NCBI GenBank assembly: GCA_966212505.1
Contig: CBIHRS010000016.1
Location: 53,478 to 117,477 of the forward strand
Source of the DNA: CAMLIZ01 sp966212505
Lineage (GTDB): Bacteria; Pseudomonadota; Gammaproteobacteria; Burkholderiales; Burkholderiaceae_C
Length of the DNA stretch: 64,000 bases
Reading direction: 5' to 3'
The notes beneath the pieces were generated by a model that had not been told where the DNA came from, did not search any database, and saw only the letters and a list, made by a program, of their open reading frames with translations. Both the position numbers and the translations under genes were made by a program. This document shows positions 32,953 to 44,881 of the stretch, one piece after another (position 1 is the first letter of the stretch; every line of letters begins with the position of its first letter).

Positions 32953-33516
32953 TCAGCTTTCGCGGGGCTTCATCAGCACCTGCGGCGTCACCTCGACGCT
33001 GCTGCTGCCGTCATCGATCCAGAGCGTGCCGTCCTGCACGTTGACCTGCAGCCGCATGCCGCGCTCGGCCATCGCGCCCAGCGCCTGGCTCTGCTCGGCC
33101 GGCACCTGCCAGACGCTGAGGTTGTTCACCCGCGTGAGCTTGTTGGCCAGCGGCTGCCACCACAGCGGCACGCTGCTGGCGTAGGCGAACACGGTGACCC
33201 GCTCGGCCCGGCTGCAGGCCTTGAGCAGCCGGCGCTCGTCGGGCTGGCCGACCTCGACCCACTGCACCAGCGCACCGGTGAGGTCCTTCTGCCAGAGGTC
33301 GGGTTCGTCGACGTCCGACAGGCCCTTGGCGAATTCGAGCTCGCCGTGCAGGTTGTCGGCCGGCACCTGCAGTGCGAAGGCGAGCACCCGCATCATCATC
33401 CGCTCGTCGGTCTCCGAGGGGTGGCGGGCGAGGGTGAGCGCATGGTCGCCGTAGACGTGGCGGTCCATGTCGGCGAGCTGCAACTGGACCTTGAAGATTG
33501 TGGATTTGAGGGCCAT
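32953..33516 (-). CDS. yaeQ: YaeQ family protein
   Basis: 187-aa YaeQ protein with the conserved N-terminus MALKSTIFKVQLQLADMDRH, the ERMMMRVLAFAL helix and the PDLWQKDLTGALVQWVEVGQP segment. The fold is like PD-(D/E)XK nucleases, but no function is settled; E. coli YaeQ was once linked to RfaH compensation. ATG at 33516 used; upstream extension is a shadow. Confidence 0.93.
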   Translation of the reverse strand: MALKSTIFKVQLQLADMDRHVYGDHALTLARHPSETDERMMMRVLAFALQVPADNLHGELEFAKGLSDVDEPDLWQKDLTGALVQWVEVGQPDERRLLKACSRAERVTVFAYASSVPLWWQPLANKLTRVNNLSVWQVPAEQSQALGAMAERGMRLQVNVQDGTLWIDDGSSSVEVTPQVLMKPRES

Positions 33517-33595
33517 CGCGGCGTGGGGTGATGTCGACGGGGAACCGCGCACTGTGCCACACACGACAATCACGGATTCTCCAGCGAGGACCGAG

Positions 33596-33868
33596 ATGAG
33601 CTTGAAGAAGACCGACCTGGCGCGCCGCCTGGGCTCGAAGATCGAAGGGCAGATGAAGGGCGCGGCCATTCCCAACCGCTTTGCCCAGGGCGCAGCGCTG
33701 CCCGACAAGCGCGAGCAGCGCCGCCTCGATGCCGCGGCCGGGCTGGTGCCGTTTGCCTGCAAGCTGCCGGCCGAGCTGGCCACGCAGCTGCGCGAGCGCG
33801 CCGCCGCGCATCCCGAGGGCCTGAACGGCCTGGTCGCGCAGTTGCTGCGCGAGGCGCTCAAGGGCTGA
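33596..33868 (+). CDS. Small protein with a ribbon-helix-helix-like C-terminus
   Basis: 90-aa protein of unknown function. Basic N-terminal half (KKTDLARRLGSKIEGQMKG), then a strand-helix-helix pattern: VPFACKLPAELATQLRERAA, then GLNGLVAQLLREALKG. This spacing resembles CopG/Arc ribbon-helix-helix DNA-binding proteins. An autoregulator or small DNA-binding protein is possible. ATG at 33596 with GAGGA 7 nt upstream. The 3' end overlaps the convergent oxidoreductase gene by 11 bp; no toxin-like partner is adjacent. Confidence 0.6.
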   Translation: MSLKKTDLARRLGSKIEGQMKGAAIPNRFAQGAALPDKREQRRLDAAAGLVPFACKLPAELATQLRERAAAHPEGLNGLVAQLLREALKG

Positions 33869-34946
33869 GCGGGTATCCCACCGGGGCGGGCGTTTCGTGC
33901 TCGCGCCGGTCGGCGGCGCTGCGGCGGCCGAGGTCGAGCAGCGCCATCACGTCGAGCGCCTGCTCGGGAGGCACCGGGTTGGCGGCGCGGCCGAGGATCG
34001 TGTCGCGCAGCTGCTCGTAGTAGGCGAGGTAGTTGCCCGGCAGGGTCGGCAGCGTGTGCGGCGTGAGCTGGCCATCGGTGCCGGCCAGCATCAGCTCGCC
34101 GGCCTGCGCATCGTGTCCCCAGGCGTCACGGGCCGCGGCCTCGGGGCGCAGGCCGGCCTTGAGCGCATCCTCCTGCGGATCGAGTCCGTGCTTCACATAG
34201 CTGCCCCGGGTGCCCTGGAGCGTGAAGCGGGCGCCGGCATGGGCCGCGAGCATGCTGGCGCCGAGCGTCACGCGCAGCCCGTCGGCGTAGCGCAGCTGTG
34301 CCAAGAAGTGATCGTCGGCCCGGGCGCCCGTGCGCAGCTTCGCGATGTCGGCCTGCAGCGCCACCGGCCAGCCGAACAGCTGCAGGCACTGGTCGATCAG
34401 GTGCGGCCCCAGGTCCATCCAGATGCCGCCGCCCGGTGTGTCGGCCTCGCGCCAGCGGTCGCGCACCTCGGGCCGGAAGCGGTCGAAATGGAAGGCGGCA
34501 TGGCGCACCTGGCCCAGCGTGCCGTCGGCGAGCAGCTGCCTCGCGGTCATGAAGTCGCCGTCCCAGCGCCGGTTGTGGAAGACGCTGAGCAGCCGCTGCT
34601 GGCTGCGGGCCAGCGCAACGAGGTCCTGTGCCTGCGGCGTGTCGAGGGTGAACGGCTTGTCGACGACCACATGGCGACCGGCCAGCAGCGCAGCGCGGGC
34701 CAGTGGATGGTGGGTGTCGTTGGGCGTCGGAATCACGACGAGGTCGACCTCGGCGCGCGAGATCAGCTCGTCGGCGGTCGCAAAGGTGCGTACCCCGTCG
34801 CCCAGGGCAGCCTGCACCCGCGCGGCATCGCTGCTGCTCACGGCAACAAGCCGGAGCCCCGCGGTGGAGAGGATCAAGGGGGCATGGAAGGTCTGGCTTG
34901 CGTAGCCGAAGCCCAGCAGGCCCACGCGCAGCATGGTGTCGGTCAT
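33858..34946 (-). CDS. Gfo/Idh/MocA family oxidoreductase
   Basis: 362-aa NAD(P)-dependent dehydrogenase of the glucose-fructose oxidoreductase family, YdgJ-like. Rossmann motif VGLLGFGYASQTFHAP at the N-terminus, the EKP-type motif as VVVDKPFTLD, and the active-site HLIDQCLQLFG in the C-terminal domain. Substrate unknown (sugar or cyclitol likely). Start is uncertain: ATGs at 34976, 34946 and 34934 are all in frame without strong ribosome binding sites; I use 34946. Confidence 0.88.
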   Translation of the reverse strand: MTDTMLRVGLLGFGYASQTFHAPLILSTAGLRLVAVSSSDAARVQAALGDGVRTFATADELISRAEVDLVVIPTPNDTHHPLARAALLAGRHVVVDKPFTLDTPQAQDLVALARSQQRLLSVFHNRRWDGDFMTARQLLADGTLGQVRHAAFHFDRFRPEVRDRWREADTPGGGIWMDLGPHLIDQCLQLFGWPVALQADIAKLRTGARADDHFLAQLRYADGLRVTLGASMLAAHAGARFTLQGTRGSYVKHGLDPQEDALKAGLRPEAAARDAWGHDAQAGELMLAGTDGQLTPHTLPTLPGNYLAYYEQLRDTILGRAANPVPPEQALDVMALLDLGRRSAADRREHETPAPVGYPLSP

Positions 34947-35034
34947 CGCGCGAGTCTGTGGTGTTTGCCCGGGCATGGCAAGGGTGGGGTCGCAGTGGCA
35001 TCATCCGCCGCTTCGCGTCCGACAAAGAGCTGTG

Positions 35035-37098
35035 ATGACCGACGCCTCCAATCCCCTGCTGCAGCGCTGGGATGCCCCCTATGGCCTGCCGCCCTTCGAG
35101 CGCATCGCGCCCGAGCATTTCGAGCCTGCGTTCGAGCAGGCGATGCGCGAACATCGCACCGAAGTCGATGCGATCGCCGGCAATTCCGAGCCGCCAAGTT
35201 TCGACAACACGCTGGCTGCCTTCGACCGCAGCGGGTTGCGCCTCGCCCGCATCGAGGCGGTGTTCGACAACCTCTGCGCTTCGGCCACCTCTCCTGAGCT
35301 GCAGGCGGTGCAGCGCCGCATGGCGGTGCCGCTGGCCGCGCACCGCAGCGCGATCGCGATGCATGCCGGACTGTTCCGGCGGGTGCAGGCGCTGCATGAG
35401 CGGCGGCAGCAACTGGGGCTGACGCCCGAGCAACTGCGGCTGCTGGAGCGCGTGCAGCTCGATTTCGTGCGGGCCGGCGCGCAGCTCGAACCCGCGGCGC
35501 AGATCCGCTACGCGGCGTTGATGCAGCAACTGGCCGAGCTGAACACGGCGTTCGCGCAGAACGTGCTGGCGGCCGAGGCCAGTTATCAGCTGGTGCTGCA
35601 GAGCGAAGAGGATCTGGCCGGCCTGCCGGAGTTCGTGCGGGCGGCTGCCCGTGAGGCCGCCGCCCAGCGTGGCCTCGCTGGCGGCCACGTGATCACGCTG
35701 TCGCGCTCGTTGATCCTGCCGTTCCTCACCTTCTCCGAGCGGCCAGACCTGCGCGAGCAGGCGTGGCGGGCCTGGGTCGCCCGGGGCGAGGGTGAGCACG
35801 ACAACCGGGCCCTGGTGTGCGAGATCCTCCGCCTGCGCCGGGAGCAGGCGGCGTTGCATGGGTACCAGACCTATGCCGACTACGCGCTCGTCGATCGCAT
35901 GGCACGCACGCCCGCCGCGGCCAACGAACTGCTCGATGCCGTGTGGACACGGGCGCTCGCCGCATTGGAGCGCGAGCGCGCTGCCCTGCAGGCCCTGCGG
36001 CACGAGGCCGGCGTCGAAGGCGAGATCGCGCCCTGGGACTGGCGCTACTGGGCCGAGAAGGTACGCCAGCGCGATTTCCAGCTCGACGATGCTGAGCTGA
36101 AGCCGTATTTCTCGCTCGACCGCATGGTCGAGGCGGCCTTCGATTGCGCCGGCCGGCTGTTCGGCGTGCGCTTCACGCCGCGGCCCGGCCTCAAGGCCTA
36201 CCACCCCGACGTGAAGGTCTACGAGGTCCATGCGGCCGACGGTGCGCCGGTGGGCCTCTTCCTGCACGACAACTTCGCCCGTCCGGGCAAGCGCAGCGGC
36301 GCCTGGATGAGCGGCTTCAACTGGCAGTCGCGCAATGCCGACGAGGCCGGCACGCCGGTGCGGCCGATCATCGCCAACAACAACAACTTCGCGAAGGGCG
36401 CGGCCGGCGGGCCGACGCTGCTCGGCTTCGACGACGTGCGCACGCTGTTCCACGAATTCGGCCATGGGCTGCACGGCCTGCTGTCCGACGTCACTTACAG
36501 CCAGCTCGCCGGCACCCAGGTGCTGCGCGATTTCGTCGAGCTGCCGTCGCAGCTGTTCGAGAACTGGGCGACGGAGCCGCAGGTGCTGAAGCGGCACGCA
36601 CGCCACTGGCAGACCGGGGAACCCATTCCCGATGCGCTGGTCGATCGCCTGATGGCGGCCCGGCGTTTCGGCCAGGCCTACGAGACGGTGCGCTACACCG
36701 CCAGCGCGCTGGTCGACATGGCGCTGCACAGCCACCCCGACCCGGCACAGATCGACGATGTGTGCTCCTTCGAGGCCCAGGTGCTGCGCGAGCGCGGCCT
36801 GCCGGCGGGCACCGGCATCAACCACCGGGCGGTGCATTTCCAGCACCTCTTTTCCAGCGACGCCTATGCGGCCGGCTACTACGTCTACCTGTGGGCCGAG
36901 GTGCTGGATGCCGACGGCTACGGCGCCTTCGAGGAGGCCGGCGACCCCTTCGACCCGGCCGTGGCCGCCCGGCTGCACCGCTGCATCTACGCTGCCGGCA
37001 ACAGCGTGGAGCCGGGCGAAGCCTATGCCGCCTTCCGGGGCCGGCCGCCGGAAGTGGGGCCGTTGTTCGAGAAAAGAGGGCTGGCCGAGCCGGTTTGA
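35035..37098 (+). CDS. prlC: Oligopeptidase A (M3 family zinc metallopeptidase)
   Basis: 687-aa cytoplasmic thimet-type oligopeptidase that degrades short peptides and cleaved signal peptides. Zinc site HEFGH (H473, E474, H477) with the second Glu in QLFENWA; C-terminal GINHRAVHFQHLFSSD and AGYYVYLWAEVL typical. ATG at 35035, preceded by AAGAGC. Stands alone between two minus-strand genes' start region and a small gene. Confidence 0.94.
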   Translation: MTDASNPLLQRWDAPYGLPPFERIAPEHFEPAFEQAMREHRTEVDAIAGNSEPPSFDNTLAAFDRSGLRLARIEAVFDNLCASATSPELQAVQRRMAVPLAAHRSAIAMHAGLFRRVQALHERRQQLGLTPEQLRLLERVQLDFVRAGAQLEPAAQIRYAALMQQLAELNTAFAQNVLAAEASYQLVLQSEEDLAGLPEFVRAAAREAAAQRGLAGGHVITLSRSLILPFLTFSERPDLREQAWRAWVARGEGEHDNRALVCEILRLRREQAALHGYQTYADYALVDRMARTPAAANELLDAVWTRALAALERERAALQALRHEAGVEGEIAPWDWRYWAEKVRQRDFQLDDAELKPYFSLDRMVEAAFDCAGRLFGVRFTPRPGLKAYHPDVKVYEVHAADGAPVGLFLHDNFARPGKRSGAWMSGFNWQSRNADEAGTPVRPIIANNNNFAKGAAGGPTLLGFDDVRTLFHEFGHGLHGLLSDVTYSQLAGTQVLRDFVELPSQLFENWATEPQVLKRHARHWQTGEPIPDALVDRLMAARRFGQAYETVRYTASALVDMALHSHPDPAQIDDVCSFEAQVLRERGLPAGTGINHRAVHFQHLFSSDAYAAGYYVYLWAEVLDADGYGAFEEAGDPFDPAVAARLHRCIYAAGNSVEPGEAYAAFRGRPPEVGPLFEKRGLAEPV

Positions 37099-37191
37099 GC
37101 CAGGACAGCAAAATCGTGTCAACGGCTTCCGGACGGCCGCGTTGTGGCTGGGAGCGATTTGCTCGATGACGATCCTGGAGAGGACCCCACC

Positions 37192-37380
37192 ATGAAAAAG
37201 CTGCTTGCCGCCCTGATCACCACCGCCTTCGCCGCTGGCGCCTTCGCCCAGGCCGCCGCCCCCGCTTCGGCACCTGCCGCCCCGGCCGCCAAGGAAGCCA
37301 AGGCCGAGACCAAGAAGGTTGCCAAGCACAAGAAGGCCAAGAAGGCCAAGAAGGCTGCTGCTGAGAAGAGCGCCAGCTGA
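37192..37380 (+). CDS. Small exported Ala/Lys-rich protein
   Basis: 62-aa protein: a signal peptide MKKLLAALITTAFAAGAFAQ, then a mature part made almost only of Ala, Pro, Lys and Glu with KKAKKAKK repeats. Mature product is a very basic, unfolded peptide of about 42 residues in the periplasm or beyond. Strong ribosome binding site (GGAGAGGA) and a strong terminator 22 nt after the stop show a real independent gene. Similar small proteins are common in Burkholderiales but have no known function; a role in envelope or acid/phosphate stress has been proposed for basic Asr-like proteins. Confidence 0.8.
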   Translation: MKKLLAALITTAFAAGAFAQAAAPASAPAAPAAKEAKAETKKVAKHKKAKKAKKAAAEKSAS

Positions 37381-37402
37381 TCGCGCTTCGGCACGATGCT
37401 GC

Positions 37403-37431
37403 AAACCCGGCCCCTGGCCGGGTTTATTTTT
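37403..37431 (+). terminator. Rho-independent terminator after the Ala/Lys-rich gene
   Basis: Perfect 10-bp stem AAACCCGGCC / GGCCGGGTTT with a CCT loop followed by ATTTTTG. The A-run on the other side lets it also act on the minus strand, for the convergent 166-aa gene. Confidence 0.92.
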
Positions 37432-37450
37432 GGGCGCTCCGAAATCGCCG

Positions 37451-37951
37451 TCAGCGTCCCGGCGGGCGGTGCAGCCGCGGTGCCTGGTCCAGCGGCGCCA
37501 GCAGGCGGCTGCGGACGATGCGGTCCCACTTGCGCTGTTCCCAGGTCTGCGGGCCTTCGAGCGGCCACTGCTCGATCGTCGGCGCCAGCTCGGTGCGCGG
37601 CAGCCGCATGTAGCCGGGCCGTTGGCGCCGCAGGATCCACAACCCCGGGCGCAGCCGCCGCGGCAGCCCTGCCTGGGCTTCGCTCACCCAGTAGATGCAG
37701 TTGCGCTGTGCCCAGAAGGCCTGGCGCTCGAAATGCACCCGGCCGGCGATGCCGCTCTCGGCGGGCAGCACCACGTGCTCGGTGGGGGTTTCGATGACCG
37801 CGAACACCAGATCGCCCGGCGTGTCGCCGTGGCCGCGGCAGACCAGGATCACCCGGTCGATGTCCTGGGCATGCAGGCGATCGATTTCATGGTCGCGTTC
37901 GAGAACGACCAGATCCATGGCCTGCCATGCAGTGTTGAGTTCCATCCTCAT
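37451..37951 (-). CDS. Conserved hypothetical protein, 166 aa
   Basis: Not recognised. The protein is soluble, basic and Trp/Arg-rich: DRVILVCRGHGDTPGDLVFAV in the first half, FWAQRNCIYWVSEAQAG in the middle and a run of Arg-rich segments at the end. No signal peptide or TM. GGAGAAG lies 8 nt before the ATG at 37951; a second in-frame ATG follows two codons later. The codon use matches the neighbours, and a terminator-like hairpin follows, so the gene looks real. It may be a lineage-specific Burkholderiales family. Confidence 0.7.
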   Translation of the reverse strand: MRMELNTAWQAMDLVVLERDHEIDRLHAQDIDRVILVCRGHGDTPGDLVFAVIETPTEHVVLPAESGIAGRVHFERQAFWAQRNCIYWVSEAQAGLPRRLRPGLWILRRQRPGYMRLPRTELAPTIEQWPLEGPQTWEQRKWDRIVRSRLLAPLDQAPRLHRPPGR

Positions 37952-38065
37952 GGGGCTTCTCCGTCAAGGCACGCGACGGTAGAGCCTGGGCCCCTGAATC
38001 ACTGTGAGGAGCCACAACAAACTGCAAGATTCGGCAGCGTTGGCGACGCTGCCCCCGCTTGAAGA

Positions 38066-38117
38066 AACCCGGGGATACAAACAGGGAGCGGTGCGCTCCC
38101 TGTTTGCTACCCGGGTT
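38066..38117 (-). terminator. Nested hairpin downstream of rhlE
   Basis: Outer stem AACCCGGG (38066-38073) / CCCGGGTT (38110-38117) encloses an inner stem AAACAGGGAGC (38079-38089) / GCTCCCTGTTT (38095-38105). It begins 6 nt after the rhlE stop, reading the minus strand. Likely a terminator or 3'-end stabiliser for rhlE; the T-tract is short (TTTGT). Confidence 0.65.
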
Positions 38118-38122
38118 CCGTT

Positions 38123-39607
<1,485 letters not shown>

Positions 39608-39904
39608 CGATGGAGTAGAGGTTCGGCCTGTCGCCCGTTCGTGGGCGCCAGTCGCAGGCTTTGAATTCGAGGATGGCGGTGCGAGGTGCACGCCCAGGCG
39701 TCGGAGATGACGACAGCGCAGAAGACTGGAGGCGGCGCTGATGCCGCGATTGTACCGGCCGATGCCTTTGTCTTTGTTTGTCATCGGCATTAAAAGATGC
39801 TCACCACGAGCTCCCTAGATCGAGGCATTGGTGGTATTGCGCGCAGGTGCCGCGCTTCCGAGACTGGCTGTTCCGCACCATCACTCATCTCAAGGGAGAC
39901 ATCC
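39608..39904. other. Divergent intergenic region, rhlE / heparinase-like gene
   Basis: About 297 bp without a gene. Minus strand: TACAAT at 39749-39754, a possible rhlE -10. Plus strand: TTGTCT (39768-39773), 16-bp spacer, TTAAAA (39790-39795), a weak promoter candidate for the lyase gene about 100 nt before its ATG. The A+T content is locally higher around 39765-39800. Confidence 0.35.
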
Positions 39905-42900
39905 ATGCCTGTTCACGAGCGCGCCCTCATCTGTGGGCGCATCGGCGCCGCGTTGCTGCTGGCCGTCGGCCTGCCGCTCGCCCACGGGGCTTTGCCGAGG
40001 GTCAAGGCCACCCACCCCCATGTGTTCGTCGATGCCGCCCGGGTCGAGGCGATCAAGGCCAACCTCCCGCAGCCACCGTCGTTTCCAGCGCGCGGCTCGC
40101 TGCAGTTCGCGTTCACGCCGAAGCTGCCGTTGGCCCAGGCGCTGAACACCGGCGATGCCAATGTGTTCGATGGCTACGACACCACCCGCAACCACGTGTT
40201 CATCCGCCACGTGCAGAGCTACGACGTGCCGGCCGGCTCGCCGCCCACCATCGGCCTGCAGGTCGCGCTGCAGTCGGCCCAGCTCGGCGGTGGCTACATC
40301 GCGGTCGCGCGGGTCGACCTGCCGGCTGATGTGTCGGCGGTGCTGCAGCTCAACTGGGATGCCAGTACGCACACCGCGAGCTACCGCATCAACGGCGGCA
40401 CCGCGGTCGCGATGAACTGGGCGCGGCAAGGCAACGGCCAGCCGGTCGAGTGGTCGCCCGACGGACAGCACTTCGCGTTCTGGGGCCGCTATGGCGAGCA
40501 GGTGAGCGACGTGCGCCTGACCGACATCGCCACCGGATCGGTGACCAGCTACCCGAGCATCGACCTCAACGTGCAGCGCTCGTGGGCCAACGTGAAGGCC
40601 ACTGCCGACCGCTATGCCGACACGCTGCTCACCTGCACCGTGCCCACCGATCCCGCCACCTGCAACAGCCCGGTGGTGCTGACGGGCGCGACACCAACCC
40701 ATCCGCTCACGGTGGAGGCCGTGGCCGAAACGCTGGGCATGGCCTGGCTCGTCACCGGCCAGAGCCGCTACCGCGATGCGGCGCTCAACTATGCGAGCCA
40801 GCTGATGCGCGTGCCCTATGCCGAGGGCGGCGAGTTCTACATGCGCGGCCGCATCGCTGCGATGGGCATGATCTACGACTGGCTGTACGGCGTGGTTTCG
40901 ACGACCACGGTGCGCGGCGCGGGCCTGAGCGGCCGCTACGACACTGCGCTGGCGGGCGCCATCGTCGCGACCATCACCGCCACCGATGCCGGCGCGTATC
41001 CGTTGGGCGAGATGATCTGCGGCAAGCAGCCCCTCACGACGAGCCCGCTCGATTGCCAGAGCAAACCGATGATCGAAGGCTGGGATCCGGTGGCCAATGC
41101 GGGCACGCCGAGCATCGCCTCGTACTACCTCTCGGGCCACCAGCGCAACGACGTGCATGCGATCGCGCAGTCGCTCGCGGCCATCGCCAATGAGCGCCCC
41201 GAGGTCAACGCGATGCTCGACACGGCCTGGCAGCACTTCGACCGCGGCTTCTACCGCGCCCGCAACTGGGCCGGCATCGACGGCGGCCACCAGATGGGCT
41301 GGTACTACGGCTTCGCCAACAGCAGCTACGAGCCGCTGGAGCTGTGGCGCACCGCGCTCGACTGGAGCTCGGCGCCCGCCGTGCCGTCCTATGCGAAGCG
41401 GCAGTTCCTCTTCTCGCTGTACGGCATGCGTGGCACGGTGCCGGCGTCGTTCCCGAAGACGGGCGACGTGTTCGACGGCAGCTGGGACGATTCGATGGCC
41501 TCGGCCGCGCTCTACGGTTCGCAATATGGCGACGTGACGATCGCACCGGTGTCGCAATGGCTGTACGACAACTACATCCTGCCGCAGCGCTCCGGCGGCA
41601 ACCTGTGGGACCTGCTGCTGTGGCGCCCCGGCAAGGCGACCCGCGCGCCGGATTCGCTGCCGCTGTCGGGCCTGTTCCGCGTGAGCGGCCAAGTGCTGAT
41701 GCGCGACAGCTGGCAGTTCGCCAACGCGACGCTGCTCGAGTTCGAGTCGGCCTCGTTCACCAGCGAGAACCACCAGCACTTCGACCAGAACAGCCTCGCG
41801 CTGTTCTACAAGGCGCCGCTGCTGGTCGACAGCGGCTACTACGACGGCTACGGCATCAAGAACAGCATCCACTGGGGCAACTACTACATCCGCAGCATCG
41901 CGCACAACACGGCGACGGTGTTCGACCCGGCGGAATCCTTCAGCCTCTGGGGCACGCCGTACTCCAACGACGGCGGCCAGTGGCTGTTCGACGGCAAGGT
42001 GTCGTATCCCACGATCGAGCAGGCGCAGACCGGCGTCAACGCGCTCGATGGCGTGGCCCGCTACCAATATGGCAGCGACTACACCTACACCGCAGGCAAT
42101 GCGAGCCGCGCCTATGCCAAGGCCAAGGTCGATCCGTCGTCGGGCTACCTGCGGCAGGTGCTCTTCCTGCGCAAGCCGGGCTTCTGGGCCAAGCCGGTCA
42201 CGGTCGTGTACGACCAGGTCAAGGTCGTCGCCGGCAAGGAAGGGCTGGCCAAGAGCGTGCTGTGGCACAGCGTCAACGAGCCGGTGGTCAACCACCAGGC
42301 AGCCCGCGGACCGGGCGTGTGGGACGTGCCAGCCGTCAGCGGCAGCCAGCTCGTCGAGGTGCGCAACGGCGGCGGTCTGGCCTACCTGCAGACGCTGCTG
42401 CCCGCGTCGCCCAAGCTGCGCAAGATCGGAGGTGCCGACGCCAACGGTGCGGGTTGGCGCTTCGCCGCGCCGGCGCGGCAGACGGACGGTAGCTACCTGC
42501 TCACCGATTTCCGCCCCAACGCCACCGAGGCCAAGCTGGCGACCGAGGGCGACATGGGCGCCTGGCGTGTCGAGGTCACCGACGCACAGTCGCGGGCGCT
42601 GTCGACCTTCCTGCACGTGATCAGCGTGGCCGACGACGGCAGCGTCTCTGCGCCGCCCGCCGCGCGGCGCCTCACCGCCGATGCCGGCACCGAAGCCGTG
42701 CTGCTCGGCGAATCGCTGGTCGCGGTGTTCCGCGCCCAGGGGCTGCAGGGCACCAGCCACGGCCTGAAGATCGACAACCCGCGCGGCCGCCGCTACATCG
42801 TGACCGGGCTGGCACCGAACCAGGCCTACGCGATGAACGTGAGCCTCGTGCTCGGCAGCACGCTGAGCTACGTGACCTTCACGCCGTCGAGTTCGGGCGC

Positions 42901-42940
42901 CTACCGGACCACCGCGCAAGGGGTGCTCACGGTCAACTGA
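39905..42940 (+). CDS. Secreted heparinase II/III-like polysaccharide lyase
   Basis: 1011-aa exported protein. Signal peptide about 1-28 (ALICGRIGAALLLAVGLPLAHG). A beta-rich N-terminal part (40-190) precedes an all-alpha toroid (about 240-540, with YADTLLTCTV, ALNYASQLMRVPYA, GEFYMRGRIAAMGMIYDWL) and the heparinase II/III domain with SENHQHFDQNSLALFY and LLVDSGYYDGYG; the final 150 residues are beta-rich. The HQHFD-type motif marks polysaccharide lyases that cleave uronic-acid glycans. No other carbohydrate genes surround it. GGGAG lies 8 nt before the ATG. Substrate unknown. Confidence 0.78.
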   Translation: MPVHERALICGRIGAALLLAVGLPLAHGALPRVKATHPHVFVDAARVEAIKANLPQPPSFPARGSLQFAFTPKLPLAQALNTGDANVFDGYDTTRNHVFIRHVQSYDVPAGSPPTIGLQVALQSAQLGGGYIAVARVDLPADVSAVLQLNWDASTHTASYRINGGTAVAMNWARQGNGQPVEWSPDGQHFAFWGRYGEQVSDVRLTDIATGSVTSYPSIDLNVQRSWANVKATADRYADTLLTCTVPTDPATCNSPVVLTGATPTHPLTVEAVAETLGMAWLVTGQSRYRDAALNYASQLMRVPYAEGGEFYMRGRIAAMGMIYDWLYGVVSTTTVRGAGLSGRYDTALAGAIVATITATDAGAYPLGEMICGKQPLTTSPLDCQSKPMIEGWDPVANAGTPSIASYYLSGHQRNDVHAIAQSLAAIANERPEVNAMLDTAWQHFDRGFYRARNWAGIDGGHQMGWYYGFANSSYEPLELWRTALDWSSAPAVPSYAKRQFLFSLYGMRGTVPASFPKTGDVFDGSWDDSMASAALYGSQYGDVTIAPVSQWLYDNYILPQRSGGNLWDLLLWRPGKATRAPDSLPLSGLFRVSGQVLMRDSWQFANATLLEFESASFTSENHQHFDQNSLALFYKAPLLVDSGYYDGYGIKNSIHWGNYYIRSIAHNTATVFDPAESFSLWGTPYSNDGGQWLFDGKVSYPTIEQAQTGVNALDGVARYQYGSDYTYTAGNASRAYAKAKVDPSSGYLRQVLFLRKPGFWAKPVTVVYDQVKVVAGKEGLAKSVLWHSVNEPVVNHQAARGPGVWDVPAVSGSQLVEVRNGGGLAYLQTLLPASPKLRKIGGADANGAGWRFAAPARQTDGSYLLTDFRPNATEAKLATEGDMGAWRVEVTDAQSRALSTFLHVISVADDGSVSAPPAARRLTADAGTEAVLLGESLVAVFRAQGLQGTSHGLKIDNPRGRRYIVTGLAPNQAYAMNVSLVLGSTLSYVTFTPSSSGAYRTTAQGVLTVN

Positions 42941-43023
42941 TCGGTGGGGGACGGCGCTGGGCGACAATAGCCGGCTTCGGCGGGCCCTTCCGGGCCTGCC
43001 GCCTTCTGTGCAGGATTCCAAGA

Positions 43024-44688
<1,665 letters not shown>

Positions 44689-44769
44689 AACAGCGTTTGT
44701 AAAGCTTGAAATGCGTCACGCCATCCCCTGATTTCGGGTTCTGTACCCGGGCGGGGGCTGGTAGCTTAG

Positions 44770-44804
44770 GAGCCTGGTCGCGAGCGCGTCCGGGCTCTTT
44801 TGTT
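44770..44804 (+). terminator. Rho-independent terminator after ettA
   Basis: Stem GAGCCTGG (44770-44777) / CCGGGCTC (44790-44797) with one G-T pair and a 12-nt loop, followed by TTTTGTTT. It lies 82 nt after the ettA stop, before the metalloprotease gene. Confidence 0.75.
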
Positions 44805-44881
44805 TCAGGCTCGGAACTCGCAACGGCCGAGGGCCTCATAGGCAATCGGCGTGCCTTCTTTCCGCCGTCCGAGCTGTATCC

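Noticed and set aside
34126..37404. Open frame of 1092 codons on the minus strand
   Set aside because: Antisense to oligopeptidase A; composition is the His/Arg/Gly/Val-rich mix typical of high-GC shadow frames.
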